Positions 1 to 7,246 of a stretch of 40,858 nucleotides of DNA are shown in pieces (the first letter of the stretch is position 1; every line of letters starts with the position of its first letter). A model generated the notes under the pieces. It saw only the letters and a program-made list of their open reading frames with translations. It was not told the DNA's origin and did not search any database. This stretch comes from Ruminococcus sp. CAG:563. Its GTDB lineage: Bacteria; Bacillota; Clostridia; Oscillospirales; Acutalibacteraceae. The stretch spans positions 1 through 40,858 of the forward strand of contig FR882074.1 in NCBI GenBank assembly GCA_000434915.1, read 5' to 3'. The position numbers and the translations under genes were made by a program.

Positions 1-1
1 A

Positions 2-82
2 AATTTTACTAGATATACGGTATCTGTTATACGTCCTATACTATATCTTATGCATGAATTCTTGATTGGACAAAATAAATAA
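2..82 (+). CDS. 3' end of an unidentified upstream gene (partial)
   Basis: An open frame enters from the left edge and ends at TAA (80-82), giving about 26 residues ending in HEFLIGQNK. It is too short to assign. The genes that follow belong to surface-polysaccharide synthesis, so it could be the end of a glycosyl- or sugar-phosphate transferase, but that is only context. It could also be chance. Confidence 0.3.
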   Translation, partial: NFTRYTVSVIRPILYLMHEFLIGQNK

Positions 83-147
83 TTATTGCTTCATTAGAAA
101 TATGAATATAAAAATTTAAAAAATTTCAGCTTGTAAACAGATTTTTG

Positions 148-176
148 TTGATTTTCGGTTATTTGTATGTTAATAT
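148..176 (+). promoter_or_regulatory. Putative sigma-A promoter of the polysaccharide co-polymerase/kinase pair
   Basis: A -35-like TTGATT (148-153) is separated by 17 bp from a -10-like TAATAT (171-176). It lies about 50 bp upstream of the start codon at 228, in AT-rich DNA. The spacing is ideal but both hexamers are imperfect. Confidence 0.5.
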
Positions 177-227
177 GGTTAAGTTAAATTAGTATGAACA
201 GTAGTTTATTCGGAGGCAAAAAATTAT

Positions 228-1022
228 ATGAGTGAAAAGAACAGACAGGTTGAATATGATGAGGAGAACTTCTTTAGTATTTTAACCGTTCTCAAGCTGG
301 CTTTAAATAAATTTAATCTGATTATTATTTCAGGCGTAATCACTGCATTGGCAGTTTGTCTTTTTGTGATGATTTTTGTCAGTCCGACATATGAGTGCCG
401 CACAACATTTTATGTTTATAACACTTCTGATTCAAGCTCGATTAATAACAGCGATGTTCAGGCGGCAAAAAATCTCGCTGTAACCTATGCAAAAATTCTT
501 AAGAATAATGCTGTTCTTGACGCAGTTATTAAAGACATCAACGACACCCACGGATACACCCGAAAAGAACTTCGTAACACGATTATCGTTTCAACTGTTA
601 CGGATTCGCAGCTTATTGAAATCGCAGTTCAAACAAACAACCCCGATCTTTCATATGAAATTGCAAATTCTGTTGTAAAAAATGCACCGAAAGAAATATT
701 GAGAATTGCAAAGGTAGGCTCTGTTGAGGCTGTTAACCAGCCCGAGTTTTCCGACAAAAAAACCTCCCCGAAAACTTTTTATGATATGTTGATCGGATTT
801 ATCGCCGGCATGATAATTTCATTCGGTATTCTTTGCCTGAAATTCTTTTCCGACGCAACGATCTTTAGCAGTGAAGATGTTGAAAGACTGGTCGGCAAGC
901 CCGTACTCGGTCAAATTCCGGAAATTAAAAATGTACAGAAAAATAAAATGTGGACTCTAAAGAAAGCCGGTGTAATCAGCTATGAAGATAAAAACGAAAA
1001 AAGCGGAAGCTTCTCAGAATAA
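228..1022 (+). CDS. Wzz/YveK-type polysaccharide co-polymerase (BY-kinase activator)
   Basis: This 264-aa protein has the layout of a Firmicute chain-length determinant (CapA/CpsC/YveK type). A short cytoplasmic N-terminus is followed by a membrane segment at about residues 30-53, an extracellular region to about 185, and a second membrane segment at about 186-206. A cytoplasmic tail then carries the family-typical VGKPVLGQIPEI stretch. In this family the tail activates a partner tyrosine kinase and controls exopolysaccharide chain length. The partner gene overlaps its 3' end by 41 bp, supporting translational coupling. The start is ATG with the SD GGAGG about 9 bases upstream. The polysaccharide made cannot be told from the sequence. 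Confidence 0.85.
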   Translation: MSEKNRQVEYDEENFFSILTVLKLALNKFNLIIISGVITALAVCLFVMIFVSPTYECRTTFYVYNTSDSSSINNSDVQAAKNLAVTYAKILKNNAVLDAVIKDINDTHGYTRKELRNTIIVSTVTDSQLIEIAVQTNNPDLSYEIANSVVKNAPKEILRIAKVGSVEAVNQPEFSDKKTSPKTFYDMLIGFIAGMIISFGILCLKFFSDATIFSSEDVERLVGKPVLGQIPEIKNVQKNKMWTLKKAGVISYEDKNEKSGSFSE

Positions 1023-1698
1023 TAACTTCAGCAATTTTCTTCTTAATTCGGGCTCATCTTCGGAGATTAAGGATTCTTATATAAAGCTGAGAACAAATTT
1101 AATGTTCTGCACAAAAAAAGGTTCTGAAGAGAGTTGTAAGGTTTTTGCGGTTTCGGCCGCAAATAAAGCGGAGGGCAAGAGCATAACAGCGGCTAATATT
1201 GCAATCAGCTTTGCAATGCTCGGTAAGAAAACAATACTCATTGACGCCGATATGCGTTCCTCCTCTCAAAGAAAGCTCTGGAAGAACAGATCGCAGGCCG
1301 GTTTGTGCGATTTTCTTGCTAAGGTAATGCCTCTTGAAATCTACTCGGTCGAGGATTTACCTTTATCCATTGTGTTTACAGGAACTCTTCCGTATAATCC
1401 TGCCGAACTTGTTTCATCCAAAAAGATGACGGATTTTGTTAAAGAATGCTCCGAACACTATGATTATGTTATCATTGACACGCCGGCATTAAACGCATAT
1501 GCCGATGCGCAGATTGTTTCAACATATGTTGACGGAGTTATACTTGTTTCGAAATCGGGTGTTACTTCTTCAAAGGATTTGAATGAAGCTATTGACACCT
1601 TGGTGCATTCAAACGGAAATTTGTGCGGAATCGTTGTCAATAATATCAAGGATAAGAAAAACTCCTTCTTCAATTTCAACAAAGTTAAAATCGGATGA
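982..1698 (+). CDS. CpsD/CapB-type bacterial tyrosine kinase
   Basis: A 238-aa P-loop ATPase of the BY-kinase family. The Walker A loop is at about residues 57-68 (VSAANKAEGKSI), Walker A' is ILIDADMR at about 85-92, and Walker B is YVIIDTPA near 155. In related systems it autophosphorylates and modulates capsule or exopolysaccharide assembly with the membrane co-polymerase encoded just upstream. Two oddities are visible. The usual PGEGKST loop is degenerate, keeping GKS but lacking the proline. The C-terminus (SFFNFNKVKIG) has no tyrosine cluster, which is the normal autophosphorylation tail. It may act as an ATP-dependent switch without a phosphotyrosine tail. A strong terminator follows at once. 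Confidence 0.8.
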   Translation: MKIKTKKAEASQNNNFSNFLLNSGSSSEIKDSYIKLRTNLMFCTKKGSEESCKVFAVSAANKAEGKSITAANIAISFAMLGKKTILIDADMRSSSQRKLWKNRSQAGLCDFLAKVMPLEIYSVEDLPLSIVFTGTLPYNPAELVSSKKMTDFVKECSEHYDYVIIDTPALNAYADAQIVSTYVDGVILVSKSGVTSSKDLNEAIDTLVHSNGNLCGIVVNNIKDKKNSFFNFNKVKIG

Positions 1699-1707
1699 AT
1701 ATGTTAG

Positions 1708-1737
1708 GTGCCTGTTTATGAGACGGGCACTTTTTTA
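1708..1737 (+). terminator. Rho-independent terminator after the kinase gene
   Basis: A 10-bp stem (GTGCCTGTTT with AGACGGGCAC, including wobble pairs) has a 3-nt loop and is followed by a T6 tract. It starts nine bases after the kinase stop codon. Confidence 0.85.
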
Positions 1738-1812
1738 ATTTTTGAAGAAGCTTCTTAAATGATATAAAACTATAAATGATTTATTTTTAAAAAACGATTT
1801 TTTGCCGACGCC

Positions 1813-1844
1813 GCTGCTCCCGATATATTGGGGGCAGCTTTTTT
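1813..1844 (+). terminator. Second terminator-like hairpin upstream of the beta-galactosidase gene
   Basis: GCTGCTCCC pairs with GGGGGCAGC around an 8-nt loop, followed by six Ts. No gene lies between the previous terminator (ending about 1737) and this one. It is either a backup terminator or the end of a short unrecognised transcript from about 1740-1812. Confidence 0.75.
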
Positions 1845-1857
1845 ATATTCCTGCCCA

Positions 1858-1886
1858 TTGACCTAAGCCTTGATTTTAGATATAAT
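1858..1886 (+). promoter_or_regulatory. Sigma-A promoter of the GH35 gene
   Basis: TTGACC (1858-1863), a 17-bp spacer and TATAAT (1881-1886). The expected start is near 1893, only about 12 nt before the ATG, so the SD GAGGTG (1894-1899) would lie at the very 5' end of the mRNA. Confidence 0.75.
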
Positions 1887-1904
1887 ATTATCCGAGGTGA
1901 GATA

Positions 1905-3656
1905 ATGGCAATTTTAACATACAAGGGTAATAAATTTTTACTGGACGGGGAGGAATATACTATAATCTCCGGCGCCATGCATTATTTCAGGATTCCGAGA
2001 GAATACTGGCATGACCGCCTTTTAAAGCTCAAGGAGTGCGGCTTCAATACCGTTGAAACCTATACATGTTGGAATCTTCATGAGCCTTGCGAGGGTGTTT
2101 TTGATTTTGGCGGCATGCTCGACCTGGAAGCATATATTGACATCGCCGAGGAGCTTGGACTGAATGTTATACTTCGTCCCGGCCCGTACATCTGCGCAGA
2201 ATGGGAAATGGGCGGACTTCCGGCTTGGCTGCTTAATTATAAGAATATGACGATTCGATGCAATGACGAGCTTTTTATTTCAAAGGTTGAGCGTTATTAT
2301 AACGAGCTTCTCTCGCGTATTGTTCCGAAGCTTTCAACAAACGGCGGAAATGTCATAATGATGCAGATTGAGAACGAATACGGCAGCTACGGCGACGACC
2401 ACGAATATATGCAGAGGATTGCAGATATATATAAGAAAAACGGTGTTGACTGTCTTCTTTTCACTTCCGACGGAGCGGATTATTCAAGCCTTCAGGGCGG
2501 CACCTTACCGGAATATCCCTGCGTTGCTAATTTCGGTTCACGTCCCGAGGTGAATTTCAAGGTACTCAACGATTTCAGACCCGATCAGCCGCTGATGTGC
2601 GGTGAATACTGGGTAGGTTGGTTTGACCATTGGTACGAAGAACATCACGTCAGAAATCCGAAAGAGGTTGCAAAGCTTTTCAAGGATATGATTGACTGCG
2701 GCGCCTCTCTGAATTTTTATATGTTCCACGGCGGAACTAATTTCGGATACATGAACGGTGCAAATTACTATGATAAATACGAGCCGACAATCACAAGCTA
2801 TGATTATAATGCGCTTCTTTCCGAGGCCGGCGACCTAACTCCGGCATATTTTGAGGTCAGAAAGATTATAGAAGAAAAATTCGGAAAGCTTCCCGAGTTG
2901 ACTGTGAAAAACTCTGAAAAAGCTGCTTACGGCAAGCTTGAATTGAACGAAAGATGCAGCATTTTTGAAGCCGCAAAGCTTCTCTCCAAGCCCATACATT
3001 CCGCATCACCGCAGTTCATGGAGGATATCGGCCAGTATTACGGCTTTACTCTTTATTCTACCGTTGTTGACGGCCCGAGGGACGAAAGAGAAATCAAATT
3101 CGACGCTGTTCACGACAGAGCGGTTGTTTTTATAGATGGCGAATATAAGGGCTTTTACGAGCGCACAAGAGACGGCAAGCCTGTAAGCTTTTCGCTCAAA
3201 AAGGGCGAGAGCTGCCGCATAGACATACTCTGCGAAAATATGGGCAGAGTTAACTACGGACCGAAAATCATGGACAGAAAGGGCATCAAGGGCGTCAGAT
3301 TCAATCTCCAATACCATTTCGGCTGGGATATGTATCCGCTGCCGCTTGACAACATCTCTTCTCTTCGATTCGAGCAGAAAAGCGGAGAGGTTAATGTCGC
3401 TTCATTCCTTAAGGGTACGCTAAAAATCAATGATGAACCGCACGACACATTTATGCGTCTCGACGGCTTTACAAAGGGCGTAGTATTCGTCAACGGCTTC
3501 AATATCGGACGCTATTTCAACCCGGCAGGCCCGCAGAAAACACTTTATGTTCCTGCTCCGATGCTCAAAAAGGGTGATAATGAAATAGTTGTGTTTGAAA
3601 CCGATCACTCGGACAGAAGCTCCGTCACATTCCTTGATGAACCCGATTTAGGCTAA
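1905..3656 (+). CDS. Glycoside hydrolase family 35 beta-galactosidase
   Basis: A 583-aa GH35 enzyme expected to release terminal beta-linked galactose from oligosaccharides or glycans. The N-terminal TIM barrel contains family hallmarks: GAMHYFRIPREYW (about 23-35), WNLHEP, RPGPYICAEWEMGG (about 91-104), QIENEYGSYG with proton donor Glu158, and the nucleophile Glu234 in CGEYWVGWFDHW. Beta-sandwich domains follow (for example VFVNGFNIGRYF). No signal peptide is present, so it should be cytoplasmic and act on imported sugars. It is a single-gene unit with its own promoter and terminator. No transporter or regulator gene lies beside it, so the natural substrate is open. Confidence 0.95.
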   Translation: MAILTYKGNKFLLDGEEYTIISGAMHYFRIPREYWHDRLLKLKECGFNTVETYTCWNLHEPCEGVFDFGGMLDLEAYIDIAEELGLNVILRPGPYICAEWEMGGLPAWLLNYKNMTIRCNDELFISKVERYYNELLSRIVPKLSTNGGNVIMMQIENEYGSYGDDHEYMQRIADIYKKNGVDCLLFTSDGADYSSLQGGTLPEYPCVANFGSRPEVNFKVLNDFRPDQPLMCGEYWVGWFDHWYEEHHVRNPKEVAKLFKDMIDCGASLNFYMFHGGTNFGYMNGANYYDKYEPTITSYDYNALLSEAGDLTPAYFEVRKIIEEKFGKLPELTVKNSEKAAYGKLELNERCSIFEAAKLLSKPIHSASPQFMEDIGQYYGFTLYSTVVDGPRDEREIKFDAVHDRAVVFIDGEYKGFYERTRDGKPVSFSLKKGESCRIDILCENMGRVNYGPKIMDRKGIKGVRFNLQYHFGWDMYPLPLDNISSLRFEQKSGEVNVASFLKGTLKINDEPHDTFMRLDGFTKGVVFVNGFNIGRYFNPAGPQKTLYVPAPMLKKGDNEIVVFETDHSDRSSVTFLDEPDLG

Positions 3657-3663
3657 ATTTTTT

Positions 3664-3696
3664 ACCGCAGATCAAATGATTTGCGGTATTTTTTTT
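3664..3696 (+). terminator. Rho-independent terminator after the GH35 gene
   Basis: ACCGCAGATC pairs with GATTTGCGGT around a 4-nt loop, followed by a T8 run, seven bases after the stop codon. Confidence 0.9.
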
Positions 3697-3736
3697 GCTG
3701 CTGCGGCATAACTTGTTACAAAGGAGTTGACAAGCT

Positions 3737-4372
3737 ATGTCTTTAATCGGAACGAAAAAAACTTTGAATTTTCACAAATACAGCCTCAAGGCAACGGAGA
3801 TAATGTCAAACTGGAAATTATTTTTGCCGATAATTTTTACATTTGCGGGGATTATTTCCGGCTGTTTCGGCGGAAAAGGGGAGGGGAAGCTTTATTTAAA
3901 AATAACCGACTACTTTACGACCGTCATCCTTACAAGAGATATAACTTCAATCGGCTCGGAATTTTTGATTTATCTTATTTTTCCGGCAGTATTTTTGATT
4001 GTAATATTTTTTCTCGGTCTCTCGGTATTCGGTGCACTGATTACAAATGTTATGCCGCTGATTTACGGATACATTATCGGCTGTATTTCATTTTTTCTTT
4101 ACAATGAATATACGCTTAAGGGTCTTGGATATTGTATAATAATGATTTTTCCTTACGGCACTTTATGCCTGCTTGCGATAGTATTGTGCTGCCGTGAAAG
4201 CATAAATATGTCCGAGTATATTATGAAAAGCATTTCAAAAACGACAAAATTCCCGAATTACGGATTTGCCGTTTATTACAAATCGTTTTTCAGGAATTTA
4301 ATATTTATAGTCGGAGCATCGGCTCTTAAAACAATACTTGAATATCTATTCGGCGGTCTTTTTGCCTTTTAA
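3737..4372 (+). CDS. spoIIM: SpoIIM-like sporulation membrane protein
   Basis: A 211-aa multi-pass membrane protein with about five hydrophobic segments (roughly 27-43, 74-98, 103-122, 126-148 and 188-206). Length, topology and the central GYIIGCISFFL stretch fit SpoIIM. That protein belongs to the SpoIIDMP complex, which remodels septal peptidoglycan during engulfment. Position supports the call, because spoIIM lies in the xerD neighbourhood in Bacillus. Here it converges with xerD, and the last 27 bp of the two genes overlap. An SD (AAAGGAG, 10 bases upstream) supports the ATG. The sequence match is by eye and weak, so a generic SpoIIM-superfamily protein is possible. Confidence 0.6.
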   Translation: MSLIGTKKTLNFHKYSLKATEIMSNWKLFLPIIFTFAGIISGCFGGKGEGKLYLKITDYFTTVILTRDITSIGSEFLIYLIFPAVFLIVIFFLGLSVFGALITNVMPLIYGYIIGCISFFLYNEYTLKGLGYCIIMIFPYGTLCLLAIVLCCRESINMSEYIMKSISKTTKFPNYGFAVYYKSFFRNLIFIVGASALKTILEYLFGGLFAF

Positions 4373-5332
4373 TTTGTTTAGCGGGTTTGACGAAACAGCG
4401 TCCTTAAGCTGCGAATTGACGATATGAGTATAAATCTCGGTTGTGGAAAGATTTTCATGACCGAGGATGTCTTTTATAAGCAGAACATCAACACCGCCTT
4501 GCTGATACATGAGCGTTGCGGCCGTATGTCTGAGCTTATGGGTCGAAAGACCACGGTCGCCGAGACCGCATTTTTCAATATATTTTTCAACGATATGCTG
4601 AACGGACTTCGGACTGATTCGGCATTTTCTGCTGCTGAGAAAGAGGGCATTCTTGTCTTTTACTCCGTCTACCGGACGAACCTTCATATACCCGTTAATT
4701 GCGTTAATGCACATTTCGTTAAGATAAATCGTTCGTTCCTTGTTTCCTTTGCCCGTAACCGTCAGAGTATTGTCACTTTTTATATCACTGTAATTCAGGC
4801 TGCAAAGCTCCGAAAGACGCAGGCCGCAGTTGAGAAAAATCGTCAAAATGGCATAATCACGTTCTTTATTGCGTCCGTCAACGCTGTCGAGAAGCTTGAT
4901 GCTCTCGTCAAGAGTCAGATATTTGGGCAGGCTTTTCTTTTGTTTGGGGGATTCAAGCTCTTCCATGGGATTTTCGGGAATAACCTTGATTTTAAGATGA
5001 AGATACTTAAAAAAAGCTCTGATTGAAGAAACCTTTCTTGCAACGGCAGCGTCATTATTTTTTCGCTCGCTTCTGCAATATGACAGGAACGCATAGGCGT
5101 CGGCAATTTTTATCGTTTTGATGAAATCAAGGCCGATAAAGTCGATTGCAATTTTTTCAAAGTCGCTGTCCTTGGGTACAAGTCCGTGGTAAACAAGAAG
5201 AAATCTGAAAAACAATCGCAGGTCGGAAGCGTACTCAAGCACCGTAAGCTCGGACTTGCTTTTAACGACGGAAAGATAGTTGAGAAACTCAATGACATAC
5301 GGCGGCAGTGAAACAAACTCTTCTTTATGCAT
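4346..5332 (-). CDS. xerD: Tyrosine site-specific recombinase XerD/XerC type
   Basis: A 328-aa phage-integrase-family recombinase. An N-terminal SAM-like DNA-binding domain (about 10-110) precedes the catalytic domain. All catalytic residues are present: Arg172 (CGLRLSEL), Lys195 (TGKGNKER), His265 and Arg268 (HKLRHTAA), His292 (GHENLSTTEIY) and Tyr301. Its expected role is resolving chromosome dimers at dif and assisting segregation. Neighbours are chromosomal sporulation genes and no att repeats flank it, so it is more likely the housekeeping recombinase than a mobile-element integrase. Its promoter (5384-5412) and two inverted repeats lie upstream. XerC versus XerD cannot be settled by eye. 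Confidence 0.85.
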   Translation of the reverse strand: MHKEEFVSLPPYVIEFLNYLSVVKSKSELTVLEYASDLRLFFRFLLVYHGLVPKDSDFEKIAIDFIGLDFIKTIKIADAYAFLSYCRSERKNNDAAVARKVSSIRAFFKYLHLKIKVIPENPMEELESPKQKKSLPKYLTLDESIKLLDSVDGRNKERDYAILTIFLNCGLRLSELCSLNYSDIKSDNTLTVTGKGNKERTIYLNEMCINAINGYMKVRPVDGVKDKNALFLSSRKCRISPKSVQHIVEKYIEKCGLGDRGLSTHKLRHTAATLMYQQGGVDVLLIKDILGHENLSTTEIYTHIVNSQLKDAVSSNPLNKLKGKKTAE

Positions 5333-5383
5333 AATAACGCCCCTTTAATTTGAAAATTTTGCCTGCTTCGATAGGGTAATATC

Positions 5384-5412
5384 ATTATAACACAGGTCAT
5401 CAAAAAAATCAA
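5384..5412 (-). promoter_or_regulatory. Sigma-A promoter of xerD
   Basis: Read on the minus strand, TTGATT (5412-5407), a 17-bp spacer and TATAAT (5389-5384), about 50 bp upstream of the xerD start. Confidence 0.7.
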
Positions 5413-5417
5413 GTAAA

Positions 5418-5441
5418 GATACAAAAGAAATATTTTGTATC
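5418..5441. repeat. Perfect inverted repeat just upstream of the xerD -35
   Basis: GATACAAAA and TTTTGTATC form perfect 9-bp arms around a 6-bp spacer. The repeat ends five bases from the -35 hexamer of xerD. It could be an operator for a dimeric regulator. As RNA on the minus strand it would be a weak AT-rich hairpin. Confidence 0.6.
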
Positions 5442-5486
5442 AAAAAGGGAAGAAAAAGGAAAAAATAATATATGGGTTGATATAAG

Positions 5487-5511
5487 TTGATATAATCGGT
5501 TATTATATCAA
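5487..5511. repeat. Perfect inverted repeat in the xerD upstream region
   Basis: TTGATATAAT and ATTATATCAA are perfect 10-bp arms around a 5-bp spacer, with a further partial copy (TTGATATAAG) just to the left. The right end overlaps the U-tract of the terminator for the preceding minus-strand gene. A protein-binding site seems more likely than an RNA hairpin. Confidence 0.55.
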
Positions 5512-5513
5512 AA

Positions 5514-5539
5514 AAGCGGCCGAGGGTTATCGGACGCTT
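5514..5539 (-). terminator. Terminator of the DUF6873-type gene
   Basis: On the minus strand AAGCGTCCGA pairs with TCGGCCGCTT (one mismatch) around a 6-nt loop, and the T tract continues directly below 5514. It lies 28 bp after the stop codon at 5567. Confidence 0.75.
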
Positions 5540-5566
5540 ATGTGCCGTTATATTGTTATTAATTGT

Positions 5567-6361
5567 TTAAATCTCTTCAAATATCGGTACAATTCCGCCG
5601 ATATCCGTTAAAGGCTTATCCGTCAGCTCAACATAGTTTACATTATATTTTCTTAAAAAATTTTTTATTTTACCTGCATCATTATGTGTGCTCAGCTTTC
5701 CGTTAAATGCAATAAGATTCTTATCAATAAATCCGCAGCAACCGCCGATAAAACCGTAGCTGTATCCGCTCAGTTTTATCTGACCCTTAGAAAGCATCAG
5801 GCAATCCAATCCTATTCGACGGAAAGTATCGTAAACGGACTCATCATCGGTCATGGCGGCATTTGAGCTTATAAGAACAGATGAGCAGCCGACATAGCCT
5901 TGGTTGCAATGATAAAGGTTCAAGTCATTGGCGGCGGCATAAACCTGAATTGTTTTGCCGACATACTTGGTGTTGCAGACAAAACAGTTATCAAGCCTTT
6001 TTACATTTAAAGCAGCCTCGCCCGGATACGGTGAGCTTATTTTTTCACTGTAAACCTTCACCTGTTCATTTTTAGGACTGCACTGCCCTATTGTTAATTT
6101 ATTAACAATGTATTTTTTCTGAATATATTTTACTAAATACGGAGTAATATCCTCGTCACAAACAAAAGTGCGTTCGTCAAGCTGCAAGAGGTTACAATCC
6201 GGATGACTTGCAACCGGTGCTTCAAGCTTGGCATTTGGCCTTACTCGGAATACTTCAACGCCGGCTTTTTCAAGAGCTTCTATTGTTTCCGCTGCTTCTG
6301 CCGAAACAGCTACGGTAGCTTTGCCTTGCGGTAAAAGCGGTGTTTCAAGAATTCTTTTCAA
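5567..6361 (-). CDS. DUF6873-type protein (putative guanidino-modifying-enzyme fold)
   Basis: A 264-aa cytoplasmic protein of a Clostridia-conserved uncharacterised family. I tentatively match it to DUF6873 proteins, annotated as having a guanidino-group-modifying-enzyme fold. Supporting patterns are the repeated turns CNTKYVGKTIQ, GYVGCSSVLI and the Gly/Cys loop GGCCGFIDKNLIAFNG (about 220-235). I cannot name a substrate. The chosen TTG start at 6361 has a strong SD (GGGGAG) about 7 bases away. An in-frame TTG at 6418 is rejected because a good promoter (6390-6418) lies between the two. It sits directly downstream of sigG, so sporulation-linked expression is possible. Confidence 0.65.
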   Translation of the reverse strand: MKRILETPLLPQGKATVAVSAEAAETIEALEKAGVEVFRVRPNAKLEAPVASHPDCNLLQLDERTFVCDEDITPYLVKYIQKKYIVNKLTIGQCSPKNEQVKVYSEKISSPYPGEAALNVKRLDNCFVCNTKYVGKTIQVYAAANDLNLYHCNQGYVGCSSVLISSNAAMTDDESVYDTFRRIGLDCLMLSKGQIKLSGYSYGFIGGCCGFIDKNLIAFNGKLSTHNDAGKIKNFLRKYNVNYVELTDKPLTDIGGIVPIFEEI

Positions 6362-6389
6362 CGTCCTCTCCCCTTTCGACTTCTTTTTT

Positions 6390-6418
6390 AATATATCACA
6401 AACTGCGGTTTTTTTCAA
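6390..6418 (-). promoter_or_regulatory. Putative promoter between sigG and the DUF6873-type gene
   Basis: Minus strand TTGAAA (6418-6413), a 17-bp spacer and TATATT (6395-6390), located immediately after the sigG stop codon and upstream of the SD used at 6361. Confidence 0.5.
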
Positions 6419-6421
6419 CTT

Positions 6422-7192
6422 TTACTGCCCTTTGATTCTTTTTAACGCACTTTTTTCGAGCCTTGAAACCTGTGCCTGAGAAATTCCAATTTCCTTTGCA
6501 ACCTCCGTTTGAGTCTTTCCGAGCATAAAACGCAGATTGAGAATATTTTTTTCCCTTTGAGAAAGCTTTTTTATCGAATCCCTTATCATAATTTCATCCA
6601 TCCAGCTGTCCGGAGTGTTTCTGTCGCCGATCTGATCCATTACATAAATTGCGTCGCCACCCTCATTATAAACCGGTTCATACAGGGAAACAGGCTCGAC
6701 TATCGCTTCGAGAGCAATAACAACATCCTCCTTATTTATGTCAAGCTCCTTGGCAATTTCTTCAACTCTCGGCTCTCGGTTCAACTCGTTGGAAAGTCTT
6801 TCTCTGACCTGGATCGCCTTGTATGCCGTGTCTCTTAAAGAACGGCTGACACGAACCGAATTGTTATCCCTCAGGTAGCGTCTGACCTCTCCGATAATCA
6901 TCGGAACGGCATAAGTCGAAAATCGTACCTGTAAATCGGTGTTGAAGTTGTCAATGGCCTTTATAAGCCCCATACAGCCAACTTGAAAAAGGTCGTCTAA
7001 CGGCTCGCCGCGGTTTGAAAAACGCTGAATAACGCTCAACACGAGCTTTAGATTGCCCTGAATCATCTCATCTCTTGCCGCCTTGTCGCCGTTGTGTGCT
7101 CTTTTTATAAGCTCAAGCTTTTTATCCTCCTTCAAAACCTTTAGACTTGAAGTGTCAATACCGCAGATTTCAACCTTGTTTTTGTATTGCAT
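6422..7192 (-). CDS. sigG: Forespore-specific RNA polymerase sigma factor SigG
   Basis: A 256-aa sigma-70 family factor closely matching sigma-G. The N-terminal KVEICGIDTSSL signature is diagnostic, and the DDLFQVGCMGLIKAIDNF and RFSTYAVPMIIGE stretches of region 2 follow. Region 3 carries NSVRVSRSLRD, and the region 4 helix-turn-helix (GKTQTEVAKEIGISQAQVS) lies near the end. It should direct late forespore genes, such as those for small acid-soluble proteins and germination receptors. In Bacillus it follows spoIIGA-sigE, but here a glycosyltransferase gene is upstream. The SD GAGGAGGT (7 nt before ATG) is paired in a perfect 8-bp hairpin, suggesting restrained translation. Confidence 0.97.
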   Translation of the reverse strand: MQYKNKVEICGIDTSSLKVLKEDKKLELIKRAHNGDKAARDEMIQGNLKLVLSVIQRFSNRGEPLDDLFQVGCMGLIKAIDNFNTDLQVRFSTYAVPMIIGEVRRYLRDNNSVRVSRSLRDTAYKAIQVRERLSNELNREPRVEEIAKELDINKEDVVIALEAIVEPVSLYEPVYNEGGDAIYVMDQIGDRNTPDSWMDEIMIRDSIKKLSQREKNILNLRFMLGKTQTEVAKEIGISQAQVSRLEKSALKRIKGQ

Positions 7193-7199
7193 TAAAAAG

Positions 7200-7234
7200 A
7201 CCTCCTCACAGTAAAATTTTTACCAAGAGGAGGT
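7200..7234 (-). promoter_or_regulatory. SD-sequestering hairpin in the sigG leader
   Basis: On the minus strand ACCTCCTC (7234-7227) is perfectly complementary to GAGGAGGT (7207-7200), the sigG ribosome-binding site. The arms are 19 nt apart, with extra GTAA/TTAC pairing possible inside the loop. The 3' arm is followed by C then five Ts before the ATG, so it could also act as an attenuator. The structure would block ribosome access or dampen readthrough. Confidence 0.65.
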
Positions 7235-7246
7235 TCTGTTATTCAA

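Noticed and set aside
3727..4107. 126-codon plus-strand frame overlapping the SpoIIM-like gene
   Set aside because: It is out of frame with a clear membrane-protein gene, has a soluble aromatic-rich composition typical of shadow frames and no family features.
5487..5511. Palindrome as a dif site
   Set aside because: The central spacer is not 6 bp, both arms are identical rather than the asymmetric XerC/XerD halves, and dif is normally near the terminus while this is close to dnaA.
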